Both the position numbers and the translations under genes were made by a program. Below the pieces are notes generated by a model. That model saw only the letters and a list, made by a program, of their open reading frames with translations, was not told where the DNA came from and ran no database searches. 20,046 nucleotides of DNA from Oscillospiraceae bacterium (lineage in GTDB: Bacteria > Bacillota_A > Clostridia > Oscillospirales > Oscillospiraceae). Numbering within the stretch: position 1 is the stretch's first letter; the number at the start of each line of letters is the position of its first letter. The stretch spans positions 1-20,046 of the forward strand of contig CADBKB010000011.1 of assembly GCA_902795095.1 (NCBI GenBank), given 5' to 3'. Positions 1 to 11,625 of the stretch are shown piece after piece.

Positions 1-662
1 ACGGTGAGGTATGGTGTAAGGAAAACGACAACAAAGGATAATGCGATAAGCGATGCTGCTGCAGCAATACCGCTTATAATAAGAGCCTGCGTTCCGGTGG
101 GGGCGTTTCCTTCCGTCTTAACTAAAAGCTGGGTTTGGTTTCCGTTTGTCCGGTAAAAAGCAGAATATGGCCGGGTAATCCCCTTGAACATGTATGTCCA
201 TTCTCCGACAGGAAACCGCTTTTTCGTGTTGAGCTGCCGTATTTCTTCTTCGGAGAGATTGGATTGGCAAATTTGCAGCTCTCCGCTGGTCAAATCATAG
301 ATGATCTCTGTGGGATAAATGTAGATGTTTAACGCATTTTCTGTCAGCTCAAAATATGTGGGCTTTTGAGAGACAAGCCGCACCGTTTTTTGAAACTCGC
401 CCTCTGCATTATAAATATCGAAAAACTTTTCCCGAATACAGTTGGGATCGCGGACGGTGGTATTCCATGTCCCCAGAGCGAACCAGCCATCGTCTCGGAC
501 GTCGGCAAAGTATAAATCGCTGCGGATTACAGGCGTATCAATGATTTTAACATCCAAATCTTCAAGCGTCATCAATTCTTCCGCATCAATTGCCATATTC
601 AGCAAGATGATTGATAAGGAAAAACACATCAGAATGCACAGCAGTTTCTTTAAGTTAAGCAT
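1..662 (-). CDS. Membrane-anchored protein of unknown function, 5' part only (runs off the left edge)
   Basis: The frame is open from an ATG at 662 to the window edge, giving 220 residues with no stop, so the gene continues beyond position 1. The ATG is preceded by GGAGAT (rc of 668-673) at good spacing. The N-terminus (MLNLKKLLCILMCFSLSI) is a signal peptide or signal anchor. Residues about 25-190 form a soluble, probably extracytoplasmic domain rich in aromatic and charged residues. Residues about 195-218 (LIISGIAAAASLIALSFVVV) are a second hydrophobic segment. The arrangement suggests a membrane-tethered sensor or surface protein, but I recognise no family and assign no function. Base composition is clearly AT-richer than the rest of the window, which may mean recent acquisition. 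It has its own promoter, separated from the car operon by a terminator. Confidence 0.8.
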   Translation of the reverse strand, partial: MLNLKKLLCILMCFSLSIILLNMAIDAEELMTLEDLDVKIIDTPVIRSDLYFADVRDDGWFALGTWNTTVRDPNCIREKFFDIYNAEGEFQKTVRLVSQKPTYFELTENALNIYIYPTEIIYDLTSGELQICQSNLSEEEIRQLNTKKRFPVGEWTYMFKGITRPYSAFYRTNGNQTQLLVKTEGNAPTGTQALIISGIAAAASLIALSFVVVFLTPYLT

Positions 663-728
663 ATAAAATCTCCAATTCATAAAGACTGTAACACGGGGAA
701 CGTTTCTCCATCGTGGCCTCTTGTGAAT

Positions 729-757
729 AAGATAGCATCATTTTGGATCGGATGCAA
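729..757 (-). promoter_or_regulatory. Sigma-A-type promoter for the left-edge membrane protein gene
   Basis: On the minus strand the sequence reads TTGCAT, then exactly 17 bases, then TATCTT. TGC directly precedes the -10 box, giving an extended -10. It lies 66 bases upstream of the ATG at 662 and just downstream of the car terminator, so it should drive that gene independently of carAB. Confidence 0.6.
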
Positions 758-794
758 GGAGAGAAAACAAGCGCTCCGGGGTTTCCCGGAGCGC
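758..794 (-). terminator. Rho-independent terminator of the carA-carB-dapF operon
   Basis: A perfect 10-base-pair GC-rich stem (771-780 with 785-794, GCGCTCCGGG and its complement) closes a 4-base loop. On the minus strand it is followed by the T-rich tail TTGTTTTCTC. It lies 13 bases after the carB-dapF stop codon. Confidence 0.9.
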
Positions 795-807
795 TCGGTC
801 TAATTGA

Positions 808-4841
<4,034 letters not shown>

Positions 4842-4842
<1 letters not shown>

Positions 4843-5900
4843 CAGTCGTTCCCTCCCATCATGTCAATGAAGCGTTCCATGAGCTTCTGCGTATCGCGGG
4901 CGCCGGTGCAGGCCTCGGGGGTGAACTGCACGGAGAAGCAGCCGTCGTATTCCATGCCCTCACAGGTGCCGTCGTTGGCGTTGCGCCAGCGCTCGGTGCC
5001 GATGCCGCGCAGGCTCTCGGCGTCCACGCAGTAGCCGTGGTTCTGGCTGGTGATGACGGTGCGGCCGGTCACAAGGTCGCGCACCGGCTGGTTGTCGCCC
5101 CGGTGGCCGACGGGCAGCTTATAGGTGCGGCCGCCCTGGGCCAGGGCCAGGAGCTGATGCCCCAGGCCGACGCCGAAGATGGGCTTGAGGCCGATCAGAC
5201 GGGCGATCTGGGCCACCGCGGCCTCGTTGTCCATGGGATCGCCGGGCCCGTCGGAGATCAGCAGGCCGTCCGGCCAGCAGGCCAGGATGTCGTCTGCGGA
5301 GGTATTGCAGGGCAAGGCCACGACCTCGCAGCCGCGGCTCGTGAGGGCGCGGATCAGCGAGCGCCGGGCGCCGAAGTCCAGCAGAGCCACACGGAGCAGC
5401 CGCTCGCCCTCGGCGGGGAAGGTTTCGGCCTGCTTCCGGCTGACCTTTTCCGCTTCACCGCTCACGCGGTAGGTGCGGATGGCGTCCAGGTCCGCCGGGA
5501 GTTCCGAGACGATGGCGGCGTTGGTGACGCCGTGCTCGCGGATGTAGGTGGTGAGCACGCGGGTGTCCAGGCCGCAGATGCCCGGAATGCCCCGGTTCTT
5601 CAAAAAAGTGTCCAAATCATACTGAGAGCGGAAATTGGAGGGGTCGGCGCACAATTCGCGCACCACATAACCGCGCAGGGCGCAGTCCCCTTCAAAATCC
5701 GCTTCCATAACACCGTAATTACCAATCATCGGGAACGTCTGCATCACGATCTGTCCGGCGTAGCCGGGATCGGTGAGCGTTTCCACATATCCAACCATGC
5801 CGGTGGCAAACACCAGTTCGCCCACGCAGTCGCCGGAGGCGCCGATGCGCGTGCCGGCAAACACGGAGCCGTCGCTCAATACCAGATAGGCCTTGTCCAT
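4842..5900 (-). CDS. carA: Carbamoyl-phosphate synthase small subunit with a degenerate glutaminase site
   Basis: The protein has 352 residues (E. coli CarA has 382). The N-terminal CarA-specific domain (about 1-160) and the C-terminal class I glutamine amidotransferase fold (about 168-350) are both present. CarA normally hydrolyses glutamine and channels ammonia to CarB. The usual GICLGHQ nucleophile motif reads here as GVGLGHQ, with Gly245 (codon 5168-5166) in place of Cys. The usual QFHPEA reads QFTPEA, with Thr327 (codon 4922-4920) in place of the catalytic His. Glu329 and the QNHGYCVD motif are kept. Glutamine hydrolysis by the normal mechanism should therefore be impossible. The intact frame and overlap with carB suggest it is kept as a structural partner of an ammonia-using synthase. 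The start is ATG with GGAGAG upstream. Its identity is certain; the loss of function is inferred from the residues. Confidence 0.96.
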
Positions 5901-5933
5901 AACGCACTCTCCATTCTTAATTCATTCTTCAAA

Positions 5934-5962
5934 ATAATAGGGCAAAAACAAAAAAGATTCAA
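5934..5962 (-). promoter_or_regulatory. Sigma-A promoter of carA-carB-dapF
   Basis: On the minus strand TTGAAT (5962-5957), a 17-base spacer and TATTAT (5939-5934) form a near-consensus promoter in an AT-rich island. Transcription would start near 5927, leaving a leader of only about 27 bases. That is too short for a PyrR-type attenuator or a riboswitch, so regulation would have to act at the promoter or elsewhere. Confidence 0.75.
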
Positions 5963-6104
5963 TTCGCACCCTGTACAAACTTCAAGAAATTGTGCCGAAA
6001 AACCCTATATGATTTCACAAAAGACCGCATAGTATGCAAGAAATACCATGAAAATATACGAAAACAGGGCTCGCGCGGGGGCGGCGGGAGGAAGACCGGC
6101 CGGA

Positions 6105-6145
6105 ATCAGATACAAAAAGGCTGCTGCAGGTTTTGCAGCAGCCTT
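6105..6145 (-). terminator. Rho-independent terminator of the transglutaminase lipoprotein gene
   Basis: A 12-base-pair stem (6117-6128 with 6134-6145, AAGGCTGCTGCA and its complement) closes a 5-base loop. On the minus strand it runs into a TTTTTGTATC tail. It begins directly after the stop codon at 6149. Confidence 0.88.
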
Positions 6146-6148
6146 CTG

Positions 6149-7315
6149 TCATAATCGAAAGTACAGGATCCGCTGGGTTTCGGATTGGCCGTAGGAGAGG
6201 GATTCAATGCCGGCGGCGTATTCAAAAAACACCTGGTGATCGAACAGGTCCTCCGCGGCCCGGGCGCATTCCTCCGCACTGCCGAATTTGAAGGAGAATT
6301 CCGTCTGCCCCGCTTCGGTGAGCTCGCGGATCCTGGCGCCGACGGCGGCGTCGTCGTACTGCTCAAAGTAGAGCCCCTGCACGCGGTAATAATCCAGAGC
6401 GGTGGCTGTGCACTCCGGCAGGCCCTGCCCCTCGTACGGGATGTGGGTCTCCAGCAGCTCGTCGGCGGTGATGCAGAAGAATTCATGGGTCAGCAGATCG
6501 CCGTCCTCTGATATGGGATCGTCCCAGGTGACATCCACATAGTAATAATCTCCCGCCAGGCGGATGCAGTTCCATTCGTGGCCGACGCCGTCCTTCCGGT
6601 CCGTGCCCTCCGCCCGCAGGCATTCGATGCCGCTGCGCTGAGCCAGCCACTGGAAGGCCCGGGCGTAGCCGGTACACACCGCCTTGTGATTGACGAGGCA
6701 GCCGAAGGCTGTGCTGGAAAGGGAATGGATGCCGCGGTCGGGGACCGCAGCGGCTATCTGCGCGTCATAGACGGTGGACTGCACCAGGGTATCGTGAAAA
6801 AACAGGGCGCGGTGATATTCGTCCATGCCGGCGCTCTCCGCCAGCAGCTCCTCGCAGACCGCCTCGGCCTGCTGCCGCATCGCCGGGACGGAATCCACGG
6901 GGGTGAGATACTCCGGGCGGAACCAAAGGACGCCAAGGCCTTCCCAGCCGCCCCACTGGTAGGAGCCGGACAGCCAGAAGAACTCCGGATAGTCCGCCAT
7001 AATGGCCTCCCAGGCACGGCAGACGGTATCGCTGTCCACATCGGTGAAGGAAAGCTCCTCGGACAGGGCGTCCAGCTCACGCACCATGCCGGCATAGACA
7101 TGCTGCTCCGTCTCGCTGAGCATGGAGCCGGCTCGCCGGACCTCGCCCATGGGCGGCAGATCCTCACGGACGGCGGAGGCCAGGTCGATGGGAGGCAGGG
7201 GCGCGGCTTCCGGCGGCGCCGGGGCGCTGACGGACATGCAGCCGGTCAGCAGGGACAGCAGGAGCGCAGCGGCGGGAAGCACGCCCGCAAAGAATCGGAA
7301 TGCCTGTTTCATCAT
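6149..7315 (-). CDS. Secreted lipoprotein with a transglutaminase-like domain
   Basis: The protein has 388 residues. The N-terminus is a lipoprotein signal with a hydrophobic core and the lipobox LLTGC, putting the lipidated Cys at 26, followed by a proline- and alanine-rich linker to about residue 45. The domain around 200-270 carries the transglutaminase/protease-like triad: Cys214 in NHKAVCTGYA, His246 in GVGHEWN and Asp261 in YYVDVTWDDP. This family includes bacterial surface peptidases and transglutaminase-like proteins acting outside the membrane; the substrate cannot be told from sequence. The C-terminal 100 residues are family-unknown. The start is the first of two ATG codons (7315), with AGGAG five bases upstream; the second ATG is equally possible. 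It is monocistronic, with its own terminator, and divergent from the phage cassette. Confidence 0.88.
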   Translation of the reverse strand: MMKQAFRFFAGVLPAAALLLSLLTGCMSVSAPAPPEAAPLPPIDLASAVREDLPPMGEVRRAGSMLSETEQHVYAGMVRELDALSEELSFTDVDSDTVCRAWEAIMADYPEFFWLSGSYQWGGWEGLGVLWFRPEYLTPVDSVPAMRQQAEAVCEELLAESAGMDEYHRALFFHDTLVQSTVYDAQIAAAVPDRGIHSLSSTAFGCLVNHKAVCTGYARAFQWLAQRSGIECLRAEGTDRKDGVGHEWNCIRLAGDYYYVDVTWDDPISEDGDLLTHEFFCITADELLETHIPYEGQGLPECTATALDYYRVQGLYFEQYDDAAVGARIRELTEAGQTEFSFKFGSAEECARAAEDLFDHQVFFEYAAGIESLSYGQSETQRILYFRL

Positions 7316-7350
7316 GGGTTCTCCTGTACAGATCTCGGGATACTGCTCCT

Positions 7351-7359
7351 ATCATAACA
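7351..7359 (-). promoter_or_regulatory. Extended -10 element upstream of the transglutaminase gene
   Basis: The minus strand reads TGTTATGAT, an extended -10 (TGn plus TATGAT), 35 bases upstream of the ATG at 7315. No good -35 is found at 16-18 bases, which is tolerated with an extended -10. Confidence 0.45.
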
Positions 7360-7567
7360 CACGCGGACAAAAAAGGACAGGGGCTTGATGCCGGCGCCGG
7401 GCGCTTTTACGAAGGGTCTGCCGCGAAACGGCCGGACGATCGGGAAGAAACACGCGCCCGGATGCGGGATCCAAAAATATTTTCCGGTTTATTGCCGGGG
7501 ACCGTGCAAAAAAGGGCGGATTTTTGCCTATGGGTGAAGGGATTTTTCCGGGAAAGGGGGTGAGGGG
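7360..7567. other. Noncoding spacer between the transglutaminase gene and the phage cassette
   Basis: I see no gene, integrase, repressor or clear phage promoter here. The stretch 7470-7560 has several A and T runs between GC-rich blocks, and a small inverted CCGG pair at about 7485-7499. I found no -35/-10 pair of normal spacing reading into the terminase. The promoter for the 19-gene cassette is therefore weak, activator-dependent or not of sigma-A type. Confidence 0.5.
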
Positions 7568-8023
7568 ATGCAGCCGATGAGCAAGGCTCGGCTGAGCGCC
7601 TTCGCGGCGGCCTATCTGCGCACCATGGATCCGGAGCGCGCGGCGCGGGAGCTCGGCCTGAACGATGGGATGCGGATCCTGGGCAGCGAGGACGCTGCGG
7701 CGGAGATCCGCCGGACCCGGGAGCTGCTGGCAAAGCAGTTTACCCCCGACGACACCGTGCGCCGTATGGTGGAGCTGGCCTTCGGCCGGGCCAACGACTG
7801 CGTGCGGCTGGCGCTGGAGGAGCATCCGCCCATCGATGCGCTGGATCTTTCGCTGCTGCAGGAGATCCGCCGCAACGACAAGGGCACGGTGGAGATCCGT
7901 CTCATCGACCGGATGCGGGTGCTCGAGCGCCTGCTGGAGCTGGAACGCGGCGGCGAGGATGAGGCGGCGGCCTTCTTCCGGGCTATGCGCGACAGCCTGA
8001 ACGATGTGGAGGGAACGGATTGA
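7568..8023 (+). CDS. Phage terminase small subunit (PBSX XtmA type)
   Basis: The protein has 151 residues. The N-terminal 35 residues (SAFAAAYLRTMDPERAARELG) match the start of terminase small subunits, a helix-turn-helix DNA-recognition domain. The rest is helical, with an IRLIDRMRVLERLLELERG segment (about residues 113-131) typical of the oligomerisation region. It would bind packaging sites and present DNA to the large terminase encoded next. The ATG is preceded by a GGGGGTGA ribosome binding site and is the first gene of the cassette. No regulator precedes it. The assignment rests on the N-terminal pattern, the size and position before an unmistakable large terminase. Confidence 0.82.
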   Translation: MQPMSKARLSAFAAAYLRTMDPERAARELGLNDGMRILGSEDAAAEIRRTRELLAKQFTPDDTVRRMVELAFGRANDCVRLALEEHPPIDALDLSLLQEIRRNDKGTVEIRLIDRMRVLERLLELERGGEDEAAAFFRAMRDSLNDVEGTD

Positions 8024-9288
8024 GATTCAAGGGATTTTCCCCGAAACAGAAGCTGGTGCTCACCTGGTGGATGCCGGGCGGCCGATTTGCGGACCTTGAG
8101 GGGATCATTTGCGACGGCGCCGTGCGCAGCGGGAAAACCCTGTCCATGGGGCTGGGCTTCTTCCTCTGGTCTATGGCGCAGTTTGACGGCAGACGCTTCG
8201 GCGTCTGCGGCAAGACCATCGCCTCGGTGCGGCGCAATGTGCTCGCGGAGCTGCTTCCCCGGCTGGAGGCGATGGGCTTCCGGGCCAGGGAGAAGCGCTC
8301 GGAGAATCGGCTGGAGCTGCGCTTCGGAGGCCACACCAACGAATACTACCTGTTCGGCGGCCGGGATGAGGGCTCCAGCGCACTGATCCAGGGCATTACC
8401 TTCGCGGGGATCCTGCTGGACGAGGTGGCCCTCATGCCCCGCAGCTTCGTGGAGCAGGCCTGCGCCCGCTGCTCTGTCACGGGCTCGCGGCTGTGGTTCA
8501 ACTGCAACCCCGAGGGGCCGCGGCACTGGTTCTATACCGACTGGATCGGCAGGGCAAAGGCCCGGCGGCTGCTGTATCTGCACTTCACCATGGAGGACAA
8601 TCCTTCGCTCAGCAGCGCCATCCGGCAGCGCTACCACCGACTGTATTCCGGGGTGTTTTACCGGCGGTTCGTGCTGGGGCAGTGGGCTGCCGCCGAGGGC
8701 AGGATCTACGATTTCTTCGACCCCAGCCAGGCGCCGCCGCCTCCGCCGGGGCCCTATGAGCGGCTGTGTATCTCCTGCGACTACGGCACGGTCAATCCAG
8801 CGTCCTTCGGCCTGTGGGCGAAGAAGGGGGAGGTCTGGTACCGGATCGACGAATTCTACTTCGATTCGCGCCGGGCCCAGCGCCAGATGACCGACGCGGA
8901 GTATGCCGGGGCGCTCAGGGAGCTCGCCGCCGGACGGCCGGTGGACACGGTGGTGGTGGATCCTTCCGCCGCCAGCTTTATCACGACTCTGCGGGCGCAG
9001 GGTTGGAACGTCCGTAAGGCGGACAACGATGTGCTCTCCGGGATCCGCAGGACCTCCAACCTGCTCAAGGCAGGGAAAATCGTCATCTGCTCCAACTGCG
9101 CGGACTGCCTGCGGGAGACGGAGGAATACGTCTGGGATGTGAATGCCGTGGGACAGGACAAGGTCAGGAAGGAGCATGACCATGCCATGGACGATATGCG
9201 CTATTTTGTCACCACCATATTATGCGAGGACCGCACCCCCTTTGCCGCGTGCAGCGTGGAGCGGGGCGGCCACAAGGAGGGACTATGA
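8020..9288 (+). CDS. Phage terminase large subunit, ATPase and nuclease intact
   Basis: The protein has 422 residues, the normal length for PBSX XtmB-type terminases. The ATPase half has Walker A GAVRSGKT (33-40), Walker B ILLDE (131-135) and the FNCNPEGP coupling segment (160-167). The RNase H-like nuclease half has acidic residues Asp254 (CDYGTVNP), Asp314 (VVDPSAASF) and the HDHAMDDMRY cluster at 387-394. All key residues are present, so DNA packaging should be functional. The start is TTG at 8020, overlapping the small-subunit stop (TTGA) with GGAGGG seven bases upstream. The stop overlaps the portal ATG. Confidence 0.97.
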   Translation: MRFKGFSPKQKLVLTWWMPGGRFADLEGIICDGAVRSGKTLSMGLGFFLWSMAQFDGRRFGVCGKTIASVRRNVLAELLPRLEAMGFRAREKRSENRLELRFGGHTNEYYLFGGRDEGSSALIQGITFAGILLDEVALMPRSFVEQACARCSVTGSRLWFNCNPEGPRHWFYTDWIGRAKARRLLYLHFTMEDNPSLSSAIRQRYHRLYSGVFYRRFVLGQWAAAEGRIYDFFDPSQAPPPPPGPYERLCISCDYGTVNPASFGLWAKKGEVWYRIDEFYFDSRRAQRQMTDAEYAGALRELAAGRPVDTVVVDPSAASFITTLRAQGWNVRKADNDVLSGIRRTSNLLKAGKIVICSNCADCLRETEEYVWDVNAVGQDKVRKEHDHAMDDMRYFVTTILCEDRTPFAACSVERGGHKEGL

Positions 9289-10406
9289 GAAAACGTAAAC
9301 GCGAAGGGGCAGGCGTCGGCACCCAGCTTCGGAACGCGGCGGTGCACCCCTACCGGACCGCGCTGAGCTTCACGCCCATGGGCACGCCGGAGCTGCGGCT
9401 CTACCGGGCCATGCGGGAGGCCATACCGGTGCTGGACGCCGCCATCTTAAAGCTGGTGCGGCTGACTGGAGGCTTCACCGTGCGCTGTGCCGACCGGCAG
9501 GCCGAGGCGGGGCTGAAGGAATTCCTGGCCAGAGTGCCCTGCGGCCGGGGCCAGACCGGCATCGACAGCTTTCTCGACGCCTATCTCGACAGCCTGCTGA
9601 CCTACGGTCGGGCTGTGGGGGAGATGGTGCTGGCCGGGGATCGGCTGCGGGCGGTATGCTGGGGCGACGTCACCCAGATCCATGTGAAGGAGGGGGCCGG
9701 GCCCCTGGATATCACCCTGTGCGCCTCTGACGGGACCGGGCAGATCGTGCCTCTGCCCCGGCAGGAGCTGCTGCTGTTCACGACCCTGAACCCGGAGCCG
9801 GAGAACCCCTACGGGGTATCGATCCTGCGGAGCATGCCCTTTCTGGCGGACGTGCTGCTGAAGATCTATGCCACCGTCGGCTCCAACTGGGAACGGGCGG
9901 GGAATGTGCGATACAGCGTGGTATACAAGCCCGGATCCGACAGCCTTGATCAGCTCAGCGCCGGCGAACGGGCCGCGCAGATGGCCGAGCAATGGTCCAA
10001 GGCCATGCAGGAAACCGTGGACGGCGCGGTACGGGATTTTGTGGCGGTGGGCGACGTTCAGATCCGCGCCATCGGCGCCGACGCGCCGGTGCTGGATTCC
10101 GAGGCGCCGGTGCGGCAGATCCTGGAGCAGCTGGTGGCCAGGACGGGGCTTCCGCCCTTCCTGCTGGGTCTGAGCTGGACCTCCACGGAGCGCATGTCAA
10201 GCCAGCAGGCGGATATGCTCACCAGCGAGCTCTGGGCTCTGCGCCGCACGCTGAATCCCACCCTGGAGCGGATCTGCCGCACCTGGCTGGCCCTGGAGGG
10301 CTTCGGCGGACAGGCGGAGATCGTCTGGGATGAGATCAGCCTGCAGGATCTGCTGGACGAGGCCAAGGCTGCATTCTACCGCGCGAAGGGAGGTGAGAGC
10401 GAATGA
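9285..10406 (+). CDS. Phage portal protein
   Basis: The protein has 373 residues. It forms the dodecameric ring at the capsid vertex through which DNA enters. Family-like features are the early segment LRLYRAMREAIPVLDAAILKL, the middle LLLFTTLNPEPENPYGVSIL and the later VARTGLPPFLLGLSW and RMSSQQADMLTSE. These are typical of PBSX XkdE and related portals. I chose the ATG at 9285 over an upstream in-frame ATG at 9222, because AAGGAGG lies just before 9285 and that start overlaps the terminase stop by four bases, as throughout this operon. The stop overlaps the next ATG. Confidence 0.92.
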   Translation: MRKRKREGAGVGTQLRNAAVHPYRTALSFTPMGTPELRLYRAMREAIPVLDAAILKLVRLTGGFTVRCADRQAEAGLKEFLARVPCGRGQTGIDSFLDAYLDSLLTYGRAVGEMVLAGDRLRAVCWGDVTQIHVKEGAGPLDITLCASDGTGQIVPLPRQELLLFTTLNPEPENPYGVSILRSMPFLADVLLKIYATVGSNWERAGNVRYSVVYKPGSDSLDQLSAGERAAQMAEQWSKAMQETVDGAVRDFVAVGDVQIRAIGADAPVLDSEAPVRQILEQLVARTGLPPFLLGLSWTSTERMSSQQADMLTSELWALRRTLNPTLERICRTWLALEGFGGQAEIVWDEISLQDLLDEAKAAFYRAKGGESE

Positions 10407-11248
10407 AAACGACCAAAGCATGCACTCTGGCCGCCGGCGGCATGCCCACGCCGGAGCAGCTGGAGCTGATCAACCGCCAGAGCAAGACGGCGCTGACAGC
10501 GGACCAGGTTTACTGCTTCTCTGTGCGCCTGTGCGACGACCGGCCCGATCGGGACAACGAGCGGTTCGATACCGAAGCCCTGCCCCGGCTGGCGGCTCTG
10601 TTCATCGGCAAGCCGGGCATCTGCGACCACTCCTGGTCCGCCCGGGATCAGGTGGCCCGCATCTTTGACGCCCGAACGGAGCCGGAAGGGGAAGCGACGA
10701 TCCTGCGGGCCTGGGCATACATGCTGCGGGGCGAGAAGACCGACCGGATCATCGCCAACATCGAGGCGGGCATCCATCGGGAGGTGAGTGTCGGCTGCGC
10801 CATGGGCGCGCGCCGCTGCTCGGTCTGCGGCGCGGACTACGGCAGCTGCGAGCACCGGAAGGGACAGCGCTACGGCGACCGGACCTGCTTCTGCGTGCTG
10901 TGCGATCCCCTGGACGCCTATGAGTTCTCCTTCGTGGCCGTGCCGGCCCAGCCGGCGGCGGGGGTGATGAAGCGCCTCGGAGAGGACGAAACTGGGCGGC
11001 GAAACGAGGAGCTGGCCCGCCGCTACATGGCGTCTGTGCGCGCCGAGGGGATCCGGCTGGGCCTGTCCCTGGGGCTGGATGTGGACAGGTCCATCCTGGA
11101 AACCATGGTGTGCGCCCTGGATGAGGACCAGACCCTGGCCCTCAACGCGGCGCTGCGCACCCTGTGGGACCGGAAATATGCCTGCGTCACCCAGCTTCCC
11201 GCGCCGAAGGACCGCCCCATGGGCTTCGGCAAAGAATTCATGATCTGA
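10403..11248 (+). CDS. XkdF-like putative prohead protease with a Cys-rich insertion and helical tail
   Basis: The protein has 281 residues, in the position of PBSX XkdF between portal and capsid. The N-terminal 190 residues resemble phage prohead proteases. His76 in GICDHSW is a candidate catalytic His, and the stretch ending EFSFVAVPAQPAAGV (174-188) is the conserved C-terminal signature. Between them lies a cysteine/histidine cluster, Cys139, Cys142, Cys149 and His151, probably a metal-binding loop. The last 80 residues are helical and charged, as expected for a scaffold-like delivery region. It would process or scaffold the procapsid. The ATG overlaps the portal stop, with a GGGAGG ribosome binding site. 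The catalytic assignment is tentative. Confidence 0.75.
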   Translation: MKTTKACTLAAGGMPTPEQLELINRQSKTALTADQVYCFSVRLCDDRPDRDNERFDTEALPRLAALFIGKPGICDHSWSARDQVARIFDARTEPEGEATILRAWAYMLRGEKTDRIIANIEAGIHREVSVGCAMGARRCSVCGADYGSCEHRKGQRYGDRTCFCVLCDPLDAYEFSFVAVPAQPAAGVMKRLGEDETGRRNEELARRYMASVRAEGIRLGLSLGLDVDRSILETMVCALDEDQTLALNAALRTLWDRKYACVTQLPAPKDRPMGFGKEFMI

Positions 11249-11263
11249 CAAGGAGGAACAACT

Positions 11264-11614
11264 ATGGCAACCCATTCCATCTCCATGCAGGGCCTCGGCG
11301 CCCAGTGCCTCAGCGCCAAGAAGGGCGCCGCGGTCACGCCGGGCTATCCCTGCCACTTCACGGCCAACCACACCGTTGCAAACACCGCCTCCAACGGTAC
11401 GTTCTGCGGTGTGATCATCGGCGTGCGGGGCTCCCTCGTCACGGTGCAGTACCGCGGCTTCGTGACCCTGAGCTATTCCGGCACCGCGCCCGGCGTCGGC
11501 TACAACACCCTGGCGGCTGACGGGGCCGGCGGCGTCAAGAGCGCCCAGAGCGGCAACAGCTATCTTGTCGTCAGCGTGGATACGAGCGCCAGAACCGTCT
11601 GCGTGCTGCTGTAA
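11264..11614 (+). CDS. Small capsid decoration or head-stabilising protein (tentative)
   Basis: The protein has 116 residues, is glycine- and beta-rich (GTFCGVIIGVRGSLVTVQYRG) and lacks membrane segments. It sits directly before the major capsid gene with perfect AAGGAGG sites on both. Small beta-rich proteins in this slot often decorate or stabilise capsids. There is no strong motif, so the role comes mainly from position and composition. Confidence 0.6.
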   Translation: MATHSISMQGLGAQCLSAKKGAAVTPGYPCHFTANHTVANTASNGTFCGVIIGVRGSLVTVQYRGFVTLSYSGTAPGVGYNTLAADGAGGVKSAQSGNSYLVVSVDTSARTVCVLL

Positions 11615-11625
11615 GGAGGAACATC

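Noticed and set aside
135..666. Three small plus-strand open frames at the left edge
   Set aside because: They lie antisense to a continuous minus-strand frame with a signal peptide, a ribosome binding site and a promoter, which explains the region better.
5901..5933. Possible pyrimidine attenuator or PyrR site in the car leader
   Set aside because: The predicted leader is only about 27 bases and contains no hairpin or T-run, so there is no room for an attenuator.
5037..6032. Plus-strand open frame of 331 residues opposite carA
   Set aside because: Shadow of carA with the same Gly/Ala/His/Asp bias. It runs through the car promoter region and has no family resemblance.
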